Part shown: positions 19,528 to 31,934 of the stretch, one piece after another | How the letters are laid out: every line of letters begins with the position of its first letter | How positions within the stretch are numbered: the first letter of the stretch is position 1 | Origin: Chamaea fasciata | Lineage: Eukaryota > Chordata > Aves > Passeriformes > Sylviidae | Assembly (NCBI GenBank): GCA_029207755.1 | Contig: JARCOQ010000077.1 | Span: 62,001 to 126,000 of the forward strand | Reading direction: 5' to 3' | DNA: 64,000 bases | The notes under the pieces: generated by a model | The model's input: the letters and a program-made list of their open reading frames with translations, nothing else | Databases searched by the model: none | Told to the model about the DNA's origin: nothing | Position numbers and translations under genes: made by a program

Positions 19528-22500
19528 ATGTCAGTTTGTAGCAGGCCTTTGACCCTCCATGGGAAGCCAGGCTTCCAGTTTGTGGCAGCTTGCATATGGA
19601 AGAAATCCTGTTCCGTTCGGGATTGTAGGTGGCCGAAGCCAGGTGCCCGGCACTGGGAGTTGGGAACATAGGATGGCCAGTTTCCAGGGGTAAGTAAAGT
19701 CAGCTGCCCAGGTGCCTGATGTCAGTTTGTAGCAGGCCTTTGGCCCTCCAAGGGAAGCTAGACTTCCAGTTTGTGGTAGCTTGCATCTGGAAGAAATCCT
19801 GTTCCGTTTGGGATTGTAGGTGGCCGAGGCCAGGTGCCGGGCCGAGAGAGTTGGGAACAAAGGATGGCCTGTCTCCAGGGGTAAGTAAAGTCAGATGCCC
19901 AGGTGCCTGATGTCAGTTTGTAGGAGGCCTTTGGCCCTCCAAGGGAAGCCAGTCTTCCAGTTTGTGGCAGCTTACATCTGGAAGAAATCCTGTTCCGTTC
20001 GGGATTGTAGGTGGCCGAGGCCAGATGCCCGGCAGAGGAAACTGGTCACAAGGGATGGCCTGTTTCCAGGGGTAAGTAAAGTCAGCTGCCCAGGTGCCTG
20101 ATGTCAGTTTGTAGCAGGCCTTTGGCCCTCCAAGTGAAGCCAGGCTTCCAGCTTGACGCAGCTTGCATCTGGAAGAAATCCTGTTCCGTTTGGGATTGTA
20201 GGTGGCCGAGGCCTGGTGCCCGGCAGAGGGAGTTGGGCACAAATGATGGCCTGTTTCCAGGGGTAAGTAAAGTCAGCTGCCCAGGTGCCTGATGTCAGTT
20301 TGTAGGAGCCCTTTGGCCCTTCAAGGGAAACTAGTCTTCCAGTTTGTGGCAGCTTGCATCTGGAAGAAATCCTGTTCCATTCTGGATTGTAGGTGGCCGA
20401 GGCCTGGTGCCCGGCAGAGGGAGTTGGGCACAAAGGATGGCCTGTTTCCAGAGGTTAGTAAAGTCAGCTGCCCAGGTGCCTTGAATCAGTTTGTAGCAGG
20501 CCTTTTCACCCTCCATGGGAAGCCAGGCTTCCAGCTTGTGGCAGCTTGCATCTTGAAGAAATCCTGTTTTGTTTGGGATTGTAGGTGGCCGAGGCCTGGT
20601 GCCCTGCTGCAGGAGTTGGGAACAAAGGATGGCCTGTTTCCAGGGGTAAGTAAAGTCAGCTGCCCAGGTGCCTGATGTCAGTTTGTAGCAGGCCTTTGGC
20701 CCTTCAAGTGATGCTAGTCTTCCTGTTCAATGCAGCTTGCATCTGGAAAAAATCTTATTCCGTTCCAGATTGTAGGTTCCCGAAGCCGGGTGCCCGGCAG
20801 AGGGAATTGGTCACAAAGGATGGCCTGTTTCCAGGGGTAAGTAAAGTCAGCTGCCCAGGTGCCTGATGTCAGTTTGTAGGAGGCCTTTGGCCCTCTAAGG
20901 GAAGCTAGTCTTCCAGTTTGTGGCAGCTTGCATCTGGAAGAAATGCTGTTCCGTACGGGTTTATAGGTGGCCGAGGCCAGGTGCCCGGCAGAGGGAGTTG
21001 GGCACAAATGATGGCCTGTTTCCAAGGGTAAGTACAGTCAGCTGCCCAGGTGCCTGATGTCAGTTTTTAGCAGGCCTTTGGCCTACTAAGGGAAGGTAGT
21101 CTTCCAGTTTGTGGCAGCTTGCATCTGGAAGAAATCCTGTTCCGTTCGGGATTGTAGGTGGCCGAGGCCTGGTGCCCGGCAGAGGGAGTTGGGCACAAAT
21201 GATGGCCTGTTTCCAGGGGTTAGTTAAGTCAGCTGCCCAGGTGTCTGATGTCAGTTTGTAGCAGGCCTTTGGCCCTCCATGGGAAGCCAGGCTTCCAGCT
21301 TGTGGCAGCTTGCATCTGGAAGAAATCCTGTTCCGTTCGGGATTGTAGGTGGCCGAGGCCAGGTGCCTGGCAGAGGGAGTTGGGAAAAAAGGATGGCCTG
21401 TTTCCAGGGGTAAGTAAAGTCAGCTGCCCAGGTGCCTGATGTCAGTTTGTAGGAGGCCTTTGGCCCTCCAAGGGAAGGCAGGCTTCCAGTTTGTGGCAAC
21501 TTGCATCTTGAAGAAATGCTGTTCTGCTCGGGATTGTAGGTGGCCTAGACCAGGTGCCCGGCAGAGGGAGTTGGGCACAAATGATGGCCTGTTTCCAGGG
21601 GTAAGTAAAGTCAGCTGCCCAGGTGCCTGATGTCAGTTTGCAGGTGGCAATTGTTCCTCCATGGGAAGCCAGGCTTCCTGCTTGTGGCAGCTTGCATCTG
21701 GAAGTAATCCTGTTCCGTTCGGGACTGTAGGTGGCCGGAGCCAGGTGCCCTGCTGAGGGAGTTGGGTACAAAGGATGGTCTGTTTCCAGGGGTAAATAAA
21801 GTCAGCTGCCCAGGTGCCTGATGTCAGTTTGTAGGAGGCCTTTGGCTCTCCAAGGGAAGCCAGGCTTCCAGCTTGTGGCAGCTTGCATCTGGAAGAAATC
21901 CTGTTCCGTTCGGGATTGTAGATGGCCGAGGCCTGGTGCCCGGCAGAGGGAGTTGGGCACAAAGGATGGCCTGTTTCCAGGGGTAAGTAAAGTCAGCTGC
22001 CCAGGTGCCTGATGTCAATTTTTAGGAGGCCTTTGGCCCTCTAAGGGAAGCTAGTCTTCCAGTTTGTGGCAGCTTGCATCTGGAAGAAATGCTGTTCTGT
22101 TCGGGTTTATAGGTGGCCGAGGCCAGGTGCCCGGCAGAGGGAGTTGGGCACAAATGATGGCCTGTTTCCAAGGGTAAGTACAGTCAGCTGCCCAGGTGCC
22201 TGATGTCAGTTTTTAGCAGGCCTTTGGCCCACTAAGGGAATGTAGTCTTCCAGTTTGTGGCAGCTTGCATCTGGAAGAAATCCTGTTCCGTTCGGCATTA
22301 TAGGTGGCCGAGGCCATGTGCCCGTCAGAGGGAGTTGGGCACAAAGATGGCCTGTTTCCAAGGGTAAGTAAAGTCAGCTGCCCAGGTGCGTGATGTCAGT
22401 TTGTAGGAGGCCTTTGGCCCTCCATGGGAAGCCAGGCTTCCTGCTTGTGGCTGCTTGCATCTGGGAGAAATCCTGTGCGGTCGGGATTGTAGGTGGCTGA

Positions 22501-23346
22501 GGCCAGGCGACCGGCAGAGGGAGTTGGGAATAAAGGATGGCCTGTGTCCAGGGGTAAGTAAAGTTAGCTGCCCAGGTGCCTGATGTCAGTTTGTAGGAGG
22601 CCTTTGGCCCTCTATGGGAAGCTTGTCTTCCAGTTTGTGGCAACTTGCATCTTGAAGAAATGCTGTTCTGCTCGGGATTGTAGGTGGCCGAGGCCAGGTG
22701 CCCGGCAGAGGGAGTAGGGCACAAATGATGGCCTGTTTCCAGGGGTAAGTAAAGTCAGCTGCCCAGGTGCCTGATGTCAGTTTGTAGGAGGCCTTCGGCC
22801 CTCCAAGGGAAGCCAGCCTTCCAGCTTGCGGCAGCTTGCATCGCGAAGAAATCCTGTTCCGTTTGGGATCGTAGGTGGCCGAGGCCTGGTGCCCGGCAGA
22901 GGGAGTTGGGCACAAATGATGGCCTGTTTCCAGGGCTAAGTAAAATCAGCTGCCCAGGTGCCTGGTGTCAGTTTGTAGGAGGCCTTTGGCCCTCCAAGGG
23001 AAGCTAGTCTTCCAGTTTGTGGTAGCTTGCATGTTGAAGAAATCCTGTTCCGTTCGGGATTGTGGGTGGCCGAGGCCAGGTGCCCGGCAGAGGGAGTTGG
23101 GCACAAATGATGGCCTGTTTCCAGAGATTAGTAAAGTCAGCTGCCCAGGTGCCTGATGTCAGTTTGTAGCAGGCCTTTGACCCTCCTTGGGAAGCCAGGC
23201 TTCCAGCTTGTGGCAGCTTGCATCTGGAAGTAATCCTGTTCCGTTTAGGATCGTAGGTGGCCGAGGCCAGGTGCCCGGCTGAGGGAGTTGGGAACAAAGG
23301 ATGACCTGTTTCCAGAAATAAGTAAAGTCATCTGCCCAGGTGCCTG
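19528..23346. repeat. Mosaic domain between HOR families (20 monomers)
   Basis: Units here are drawn from types seen elsewhere. 20101-20482 matches 7695-8076. 20675 is a 'tgatgct' unit. 21630 and 21821 are G1- and G2-like. 22392-22773 matches 7314-7694. A two-unit block at 20866-21247 recurs at 22013-22394 (offset 1147, six units), with markers 'gggtttataggtgg' and 'cagtttttagcagg'. The last unit (23156) has the 3' end typical of the final monomer of the long HOR ('ggatgacctg', 'ccagaaataag'), so the long HOR begins inside it. No gene or foreign sequence is visible. Confidence 0.75.
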
Positions 23347-24492
23347 ATGTCAGTTTGTAGGAGGCCTTTGTCCCCCCAAGTGATGCTAGTCTTCCAGTTC
23401 AAGGCAGCTTGAATCTTGAAAAAATCCTGTTCCGTTCAAGATTGTAGGTGGCTGAAGCCAGGTGCCCGGCAGAGGGAGTTGGGAACAAAGGATGGCCTGT
23501 TTTTAAGGGTAAGTAAAGTCAGCTGCCCAGGTGCCTGATGTCAGTTTGTAGGAGGCCTTTGGCCCTCCATGGGAAGCCAGGCTTCCAGCTTCTGGCAGCT
23601 TGCATCTGGAAGAAATCCTGATTCGTTCGGGATTGTAGGTGCACGGAGCCGGGTTCCCGGCAGAGGGCGTTGGGAACAAAGGATGGCCTGTTTCCAGGGG
23701 TAAGTAAAGTCAGCTGCCCAGGTGCCTGATGTCAGTTTGTAGGAGGCCTTTGGCCCTCCAAGGGAAGGCAGGCTTCCAGCTTGTGGCAGCTTGCATCTGG
23801 AAGAAATCCTGATCCGTTTAGGATTGTAGGTGGCCGGAGCCAGGTGCCCTGCTGAGGGAGTTGGGTACAAAGGATGGCCTGTTTCCATGGGTAAATAAAC
23901 TCAGCTGCCCAGGTGCCTGATGTCAGTTTGTAGTAGGCCTTTGGCTCTCCAAGGGAAGCCAGGCTTCCAGCTTGTGGCAGCTTGCATCTGGAAGAAATCC
24001 TGTTCCGTTTGGGATTGTAGGTGGCCGAGGCCTGGTGCCCGGCAGAGGGAGTTGGGCACAAAGGATGGCCTGTTTCCAGGGGTAAATAAAGTCAGCTGCC
24101 CAGGTGCCTGATGTCAGTTTGTAGTAGGCCTTTGGCTCTCCTTGGGAACCTAGTCTTCCAGTTTGTGGCAGCTTGCATCTTGAAGAAATCTTGTTCCGTT
24201 CGGGATTGTAGGTGGCCAAGGCCAGGTGCCCGGCAGAGGGAGTTTGGCACAAAGGATGGCCTGTTTCCAGGGGTAAGTAAAGTCAGCTGCCCAGGTGCCT
24301 GATGTCAGTCTGTAGGAGGCCTTTGGCCCTCCATGGGAAGGAAGTCTTCCTGTTTGTGGCACCTTGCATCTGGAAGAAATCCTGTTTCGTTCGGGATTGT
24401 AGGTTGCCGACGCCTGGTGCCCGGCAGAGGGAGTTGGGCACAAAGGATGGCATGTTTTCAGAGGTAAGTACAGTCAGCAGCCCAGGTGCCTG

Positions 24493-24683
24493 ATGTCAGT
24501 TTGTAGGAGGCCGTTGGCCCTCCATGGGAAGCCAGGCTTCCTGCTTGTGGCAGCTTGCATCTGGAAGAAATCCTGTTCCGTTTAGGATCATAGGTGGCCG
24601 AGTCCAGGTGCCCGGCAGAGGGAGTTGGGAACAAAGGATGGCCTGTTTCCAGAGGTAAGTAAAGTCATCTGCCCAGGTGCCTG
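24493..24683. repeat. Hybrid monomer H7a/H7b in copy C1
   Basis: In the other copies this place holds two units: H7a (34035; 'cttcctgcttgtgg', 'ttcaggattttagg') and H7b (34226; 'cagtttctggcag', 'gtttaggatcatagg', 'gccgagtccagg'). Here a single unit has the H7a 5' half and the H7b 3' half. The switch falls between 24549 and 24582. One monomer has therefore been lost from C1, or the two-unit state arose by the opposite exchange. Confidence 0.82.
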
Positions 24684-27600
24684 ATGTCAGTTTGTAGGAG
24701 GCCTTTGGCCCCCCAAGTGATGCTAGTCTTCCTGTTCAAGGCAGCTTGCATCTTGAAAAAATCCTGTTCTGTTCAAGATTGTAGGTGGCTGAAGCCAGGT
24801 GCCCGGCAGAGGGAGTTGGGAACAAAGGATGGTCTGTTTTTAGGGGTAAGTAAAGTCAGCTGCCCAGGTGCCTGATGTCAGTTTGCAGGTGGCAATTGTT
24901 CCTCCATGGGAAGCCAGGCTTCCAGCTTGTGGCAGTTTGCATCTGGAAGAAATCCTGTTCCGTTTGGGATTGTAGGTGGCTGAGGCCTGGTGCCCAGCAG
25001 AGGGAGTTGGGCACAAAGGATGGCCTGTTTCCAGAGGTAAGTAAAGTCAGCTGCCCAGGTGCCTGATGTCAGTTTGTAGCACGCCTTTGGCCCTCTAAGG
25101 GAAGGTAGTCTTCCAGTTTGTGGCAGCTTGCATCTGGAAGAAATGCTGTTCCGTTTGGGATTGTAGCTGGCCGAGCCCAGGTGCCCGGCAGAGGGAGTTG
25201 GGAACAAATGATGGCCTGTTTCCAGGGGTAAGTAAAATCAGCTGCCCCGGTGCCTGATGTCAGTTTGTTGCAGGCCTATGGCCCCCCACGTGATGCTAGT
25301 CTTCCTGTTCAAGGCAGCTTGCATCTTGAAAAAATCCTGTTCCGTTCAAGATTGTAGGTGGCTGAGGCCTGGTTCCCGGCAGAGGAAGTTGGGCACAAAG
25401 GATGGCCTGTTTCCAGGGGTAAGTAAAGTCAGCTGCCCAGGTGCCTGATGTCAGTTTGCAGGTGGCAATTGTTCCTCCAAGGGAAGCTAGTCTTCCAGTA
25501 CGTGGCAGCATGCATCTGGAAGAAGTCCTGTTTCGTTCGGGATTGTAGGTGGCCGAGGCCAGGTGCCCTGCTGAGGGAGTTGGGTACAAAGGATGGCCTG
25601 TTTCCAGGGGTAAATAAACTCAGCTGCCCAGGTGCCTGATGTCTGTTTGTAGTAGACCTTTGGCTCTCCAAGGGAAGCCAGGCTTCCAGCTTGCGGCAGC
25701 CTGCATCTGGAAGCAATCCTGTTCCGTTTGGGATTGTAGGTGGCTGAGGCCTGGTGCCCGGCAGAGGGAGTTGGTCAGAAAGGATGGCCTGTTTCCAGGG
25801 GTAAGTAAAGTCAGCTGCCCAGGTGCCTGATGTCAGTTTGTAGGAGGCCTTTGGCCCTCCAAGGGAAGCAATTCTTCCAGTTTGTGGCAGCTTGCATCTG
25901 GAAGAAATCCTGTTCCGTTCGGGATTGTAGGTGGCCGAGTCCAGGTGCCCGGCAGAGGGAGTTGGGAACAAATGATGGCCTGTTTCCAGGGGTAAGTAAA
26001 GTCAGCTGCCCAGGTGCCTGATGTCAGTTTGTTGCAGGCCTATGGCCCCCCAAGTGATGCTAGTCTTCCTGTTCAAGGCAGCTTGCATCTTGAAAAAATC
26101 CTGTTCCGTTCAAGATTGTAGGTGGCCTAAGCCGGTGCCCGGCAGAGGGAGTGGGGAACAAAGGATGGCCTGTTTTTAGGGGTAAGTAAAGTCAGCTGCC
26201 CAGGTGCCTGATGTCAGTTTGTAGGAGGCCTTTGGCCCTCCATGGGAAGCCAGGCTTCCTGCTTGTGGCAGCTTGCATCTGGCAGAAATCCTGTTCCGTT
26301 CGGGATTGTAGGTGGCTGAGGCCTGGTTCCCGGCAGAGGAAGTTGGGCACAAAGGATGGCCTGTTTCCAGGGGTAAGTAAAGTCAGCTGCCCAGGTGCCT
26401 GATGTCAGTTTGTAGGAGGCCTTTGGCCCTCTAAGGGAAGCCAGGCTTCCAGCTTGTGGCAGCTTGCATCTGGAAGAAATCCTGTTCCATTTTGGATTAT
26501 AGGTGCACGGAGCCGGGTGCCCGGCAGAGGGAGTTGGGAACAAAGGATGGCCTGTTTCCTGAGGAAAGTAAAGTCAGCTGCCCAGGTGCCTGATGTCAGT
26601 TTGTAGGAGGCCTTTGGCCCTCCATGGGAAGCCAGGCTTCCTGCTTGTGGCAGCTTGCATCTGGCAGAAATCCTGTTCCGTTCGGGATTGTAGGTGGCTG
26701 AGGCCTGGTTCCCGGCAGAGGAAGTTGGGCACAAAGGATGGCCTGTTTCCAGGGGTAAGTAAAGTCAGCTGCCCAGGTGCCTGATGTCAGTTTGTAGGAG
26801 GTCTTTGGCCCTCTAAGGGAAGCCAGGCTTCCAGCTTGTGGCTGCTTGCATCTGGAAGAAATCCTGTTCCATTTAGGATTATAGGTGCACGGAGCCGGGT
26901 GCCCGGCAGAGGGAGTTGGGAAGAAAGGATGGCCTGTTTCCTGAGGAAAGTAAAGTCAGCTGCCCAGGTGCCTGATGTCAGTTTGTAGGAGGCCTTTGGC
27001 CCTCCAAGGGAAGCCAGGCTTCCAGCTTGTGGCAGCTTGCATCTGGAAGAAATCCTGTTCCGTTTGGGATTGTAGGTGGCCGAGGCCTGGTGCCCGGCAG
27101 AGGGAGTTGGGCACAAAGGATGGCCTGTTTCCAGGGGTAAGTAAAGTCAGCTGCCCTGGTGCCTCATGTCAGTTTGTAGGAGGCTTTTGCCCTCCAAGGG
27201 AAGCCAGGCTTCCAGCTTGTGGCAGCTTGCATCTGGAAGAAATCCTGTTCCGTTTGCGATTGTAGGTGGCCGAGGCCTGGTGCCCGGCAGAGGGAGTTGG
27301 GCACAAAGGATGGCCTGTTTCCAGGGGTAAGTAAAGTCAGCTGCCCAGGTGCCTGATGTCAGTTTGTAGAAGGCTTTTGACCCGCTAAGGGAAGGTAGTC
27401 TTCCAGTTTGTGGCAGCTTGCATCTGGAAGAAATCCTGTTTCGTTCGGGATTGTAGGTGGCCGAGGCCAGGTGCCCGGCACAGGGAGTTGGGAACATAGG
27501 ATGGCCTGTTTCCAGGGGTAAGTAAAGTCAGCTGCCCAGGTGCCTGATGTCAGTTTGTAGGAGGCCTTTGGCTCTCCAAGGGAAGCTAGTCTTCCAGTTC

Positions 27601-30600
27601 GTGGCAGCATGCATCTGGAAGAAGTTCTGTTCCGTTTGGGATTGTAGGTGGCCGAGGCCAGGTGCCCGGCAGAGGGAGTTGGGCACAAAGGATGGCCTGT
27701 TTCCAGGGGTAAGTAAAGTCAGCTGCCCAGGTGCCTGATGTCAGTTTGTAGGAGGCCTTTGGCCCTCCATGGGAAGCCAGGCTTCCTGCTTGTGGCAGCT
27801 TGCATCTGGCAGAAATTCTTTTCCGTTCGGGATTGTAGGTGGCCGAGGCCTGGTGCCCGGCTGAGGGAGTTGGGAACAAAGGATGGCCTGTTTCCAGAGG
27901 TAAGTAAAGTCATCTGCCCAGGTGCCTGATGTCAGTTTGTAGGAGGCCTTTGGCTTTCCAAGGGAAGCAAGTCTTCCAGTTTGTGGCAGCTTGCATCTGG
28001 AAGAAATCCTGTTCCGTTCGGGATTGTAGGTGGCCGAGGCCTGGTGCCCAGCAGAGGGAGTTGGGCACAAATGATGGCCTGTTTCCAGGGGTAAGTAAAG
28101 TCAGCTGCCCAGGTGCCTGATGTCAGTTTGTTACAGGCCTATGGCCCCCCAAGTGATGCTAGTCTTCCTGTTCAAGGCAGCTTGCATCTTGAAAAAATCC
28201 TGTTCCGTTCAAGATTGTAGGTGGCTGAAGCCAGGTGCCCGGCAGAGGGAGTTGGGAACAAAGGATGGCCTGTATCCAGGGGTAAGTAAAGTCAGCTGCC
28301 CAGGTGCCTGATGTCAGTTTGTAGGAGGCCTTTGGCCCTCCATGGGAAGCCAGGCTTCCTGCTTGTGGCAGCTTGCATCTGGAATAAATCCTGTTCCGTT
28401 CGGGATTGTAGGTGCAAGGAGCCGGGTTCCCGGCAGAGGGCGTTGGGCACAAAGATGGCCTGTTTCCAGGGGTAAGTAAAGTCAGCTGCCCAGGTGCCTG
28501 ATGTCACTTTGCAGGAGGCCTTTGGCCCTCCATGGGAAGCCAGGCTTCCTGCTTGTGGCAGCTTGCATCTGGAAGAAATCCTGTTCCGTTCGGGATTGTA
28601 GGTGGCCGAGGCCTGGTGCCCGGCAGAGGGAGTTGGGCACAAAGGATGGCCTGTATCCAGGGGTAAGTAAAGTCAGCTGCCCAGGTGCCTTATGTCAGTT
28701 TGCAGGGGGCAATTGTTCCTCCATGGGAAGCCAGGCTTCCTGCTTGTGGCAGCTTGCATCTGGAAGAAATCCTGTTCCGTTCGGGATTGTAGGTGCCCGG
28801 AGCCAGGTGCCCTGCAGAGGGAGTTGGGAACAAAGGATGGCCTGTTTCCAGGGGTAAGTAAAGTCAGCTGCCCAGGTGCCTGATGACAGTTTGTAGGAGG
28901 CCTTTGGCTTTCCAAGGGAAGCAAGTCTTCCAGATTGTGGTAGCTTGCATCCTGAAGAAATCCTGTTCCGTTCAGGATTGTAGGTGGCCGAGGCCAGGTG
29001 CCCGGCAGAGGGAGTTGGGCACAAAGGATGGCCTTTTTCCAGGGGTAAGTAAAGTCAGCTGCCCAGGTGCCTGATGTCAGTTTGTTGCAGGCCTATGGCC
29101 CCCCAAGTGATGCTAGTCTTCCTGTTCAAGGCGGCTTGCATCTTGAAAAAATCCTGTTCCGTTCAAGATTGTAGGTGGCTGAAGCCGGGTGCCCGGCTGA
29201 GGGAGTGGGGAACAAAGGATGGCCTGTTTCCAGGGGTAAGTAAAGTCAGCTGCCCAGGTGCCTGATGTCAGTTTGTAGGAGGCCTTTGGCCCTCCATGGG
29301 AAGCCAGGCTTCCTGCTTGTGGCAGCTTGCATCTGGCAGTAATCCTGTTCCGTCCGGGATTGTAGGTGGCTGAGGCCTGGTTCCCGGCAGAGGAAGTTGG
29401 GCACAAATGATGGCCTGTTTCCAGGGGTAAGTAAAGTCAGCTGCCCAGGTGCCTGATGTCAGTTTGTAGGAGGCCTTTGGCCCTCTAAGGGAAGCTAGTG
29501 TTCCAGTTTGTGGCAGCTTGCATCTGGAAGAAATCCTGTTCCGTTCGGGATTGTAGGTGGCCGAGGCCAGGTGCCCGGCAGAGGGAGTTGGGCACAAAGG
29601 ATGGCCTGTTTCCAGGGGTAAGTAAAGTCAGCTGCCCAGGTGCCTGATGTCAGTTTGTAGGAGGCCTTTGGCCCTCCATGGGAAGCCAGGCTTCCTGCTT
29701 GTGGCAGCTTGCATCTGGAAGAAATCCTGTTGCGTTTAGGATCGTAGGTGGCCGAGGCCTGGTGCCCGGCTGAGGGAGTTGGGCACAAATGATGGCCTTT
29801 TTCCAGGGGTAAGTAAAGTCAGCTGCCCAGGTGCCTGATGTCAGTTTGTAGGAGGCCTTTGGCTCTCCAAGGGAAGCAAGTCTTCCAGTTTGTGGCAGCT
29901 TGCATCTGGAAGAAATCCTGTTCCATTTAGGATTATAGGTGCACGGAGCCGGGTGCCCGGCAGAGGGAGTTGGGAAGAAAGGATGGCCTGTTTCCTGAGG
30001 AAAGTAAAGTCAGCTGCCCAGGTGCCTGATGTCAGTTTGTAGCAGGCCTATGGACCCCAAGTGATGGTAGTCTTCCTGTTCAAGGCAGCTTGCATCTGGC
30101 AGAAATCCTGTTCCGTTCAAGATTGTAGGTGGCTGAAGCCGGATGCCCGGCTGAGGGAGTTGGGAACAAAGGATGGCCTGTTTCCAGGGGTAAGTAAAGT
30201 CAGCTGCCCAGGTGCCTGATGTCAGTTTGTAGCAGGCCTTTGGCCCTCTAAGGGAAGGTAGTCTTCCAGTTTGTGGTAGCTTGCATCTGGAAGAAATCCT
30301 GTTCCGTTAAGGATCGTAGGTGGCCGAGGCCTGGTGCCCGGCAGAGGGAGTTGGGAACCTACGACGGCCTGTTTCCAGGGGTAAGTAAAGTCAGCTGCCC
30401 AGGTGCCTGATGTCAGTTTGTAGGAGGCCTTTGGCCCTCCAAGGGAAGCTAGTCTTCCCGTTCGTGGCAGAATGCATCTTGAAGAAGTCCTGATCCGTTC
30501 GGGATTGTAGGTGGCCGAGGCCAGGTGCCCGGCAGAGGGAGTTGGGAACAAAGGATGGCCTGTTTCCAGTGGTAAGTAAAGTCAGCTACCCAGGTGCCTG

Positions 30601-30788
30601 ATGTCAGTTTGCAGGTGGCAATTGTTCCTCCATGGGAAGCCAGGTTTTTGCTTGTGGCAGCTTGCATCTGGAATAAATCCTGTTCCGTTCGGGATTGTAG
30701 GTGGCCAAGGCCAGGTGCCCGGCAGACGGAGTTTGGCACAAATGATGGCCTGTTTCCAGGTAAGTAAAATCAGCTGCCCAGGTGCCTG
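30601..30788. repeat. Short monomer H39 (188 bp) with abutting CAG|GTAAGTA
   Basis: This unit is 3 bp shorter than the norm. Two of the missing bases are the GG that normally separates 'tttccag' from GTAAGTA; another is lost in the 'ccaggttttt' segment ('ccaggttcc' in the copies at 38618 and 48735, also 188 bp). The same shortened unit occurs at the same place in copies C1, C2 and C3, so the deletions predate the HOR duplication. Confidence 0.85.
30749..30766 (+). other. Recursive-splice-site-like motif (H39, C1)
   Basis: The bases 'cctgtttccaggtaagta' place a pyrimidine-rich 3' splice-site-like tract ending in CAG (30757-30759) directly against GTAAGTA (30760-30766), with no intervening base. 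This is the arrangement of a recursive (zero-length exon) splice site. Most other monomers have the same elements separated by GG, for example 206-225. No transcript evidence is available from sequence, so function is unknown. Confidence 0.4.
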
Positions 30789-31934
30789 ATGTCAGTTTGT
30801 AGGAGGCCTTTGGCCCTCCATGGGAAGGTAGTCTTCCAGTTTGTGGCACCTTGCATCTGGAAGAATTCCTGTTTCGTTCGGGATTGTAGGTGGCCGACGC
30901 CTGGTGCCCTGCTGAGGGAGTTGGGCACAAAGCATGGCCTGTTTTCAGAGGTAAGTAAAGTCAGCTGCCCAGGTGCCTGATGTCAGTTTGTAGGAGGCCT
31001 TTGGCCCTCCATGGGAAGCCAGGCTTCCTGCTTGTGGCAGCTTGCATCTGGCAGAAATCCTGTTCCGTTCGGGATTGTAGGTGGCCGCGGCCTGGTTCCC
31101 GGCAGAGGGAGTTGGGCACAAAGGATGGCCTGTTTCCAGGGGTAAGTAAAGTCAGCTGCCCAGGTGCCTGATGTCAGTTTGTAGCAGGCCTTTGGCCCTC
31201 TAAGGGAAGGTAGTCTTCCAGTTTGTGGCAGCTTGCATCTGGAAGAAATCCTGTTCCGTTTAGGATCGTAGGTGGCCGAGGCCAGGTGCCCGGCTGAGGG
31301 AGTTGGGCACAAAGGATGACCTGTTTCCAGAAATAAGTAAAGTCATCTGCCCAGGTGCCTGATGTCAGTTTGTAGGAGGCCTTTGTCCCCCCAAGTGATG
31401 CTAGTCTTCCAGTTCAAGGCAGCTTGAATCTTGAAAAAATCCTGTTCCGTTCAAGATTGTAGGTGGCTGAAGCCAGGTGCCCGGCAGAGGGAGTTGGGAA
31501 CAAAGGATGGCCTGTTTTTAAGGGTAAGTAAAGTCAGCTGCCCAGGTGCCTGATGTCAGTTTGTAGGAGGCCTTTGGCCCTCCAAGGGAAGGCAGGCTTC
31601 CAGCTTGTGGCAGCTTGCATCTGGAAGAAATCCTGATCCGTTCGGGATTGTAGGTGGCCGGAGCCAGGTGCCCTGCTGAGGGAGTTGGGTACAAAGGATG
31701 GCCTGTTTCCATGGGTAAATAAACTCAGCTGCCCAGGTGCCTGATGTCAGTTTGTAGTAGGCCTTTGGCTCTCCAAGGGAAGCCAGGCTTCCAGCTTGTG
31801 GCAGCTTGCATCTGGAAGAAATCCTGTTCCGTTTGGGATTGTAGGTGGCCGAGGCCTGGTGCCCGGCAGAGGGAGTTGGGCACAAAGGATGGCCTGTTTC
31901 CAGGGGTAAATAAAGTCAGCTGCCCAGGTGCCTG

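Larger units (their letters stand above)
23347..31361. repeat. Long HOR, copy C1 (8015 bp, 42 monomers)
   Basis: I number the units H1-H42. H1 (23347) carries 'gcctttgtccccccaagtg', and the same marker recurs at 31362, 39379 and 49496. Other anchors: H4/H5 at 23920/24111 ('gtagtaggcctttggctc'), H6 at 24302 ('cagtctgtaggagg'), H8 at 24684, H9 at 24875, H11 at 25257 ('cacgtgatgct'), H13 at 25639 ('gatgtctgtttg', 'tagacc'), H15 at 26021 ('cctaagccggtgcc'), H22 at 27356, H26 at 28120 ('gttacaggcctatgg'), H28 at 28501 ('cactttgcagg'), H36 near 30031 ('ctatggaccccaag'), H39 at 30601 and H42 at 31171. Compared with other copies, H7 is a hybrid and H5-H12 is present once. Confidence 0.88.

Noticed and set aside
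25429..25971. 180-codon minus-strand frame (also at 35163-35705, 43371-43913, 53105-53647, 54060-54602, 55970-56512, 56925-57467, 58834-59376 and 59789-60331)
   Set aside because: Each is a read-through of about three units made possible by indels or a lost stop. Its recurrence follows HOR copy number, not selection.
23347..31361. Macrosatellite with a gene in each 8-10 kb unit (as in some coding macrosatellites)
   Set aside because: The 8-10 kb unit consists only of 191-bp monomers, with no open frame longer than about 180 codons and no non-satellite sequence that could carry a gene.
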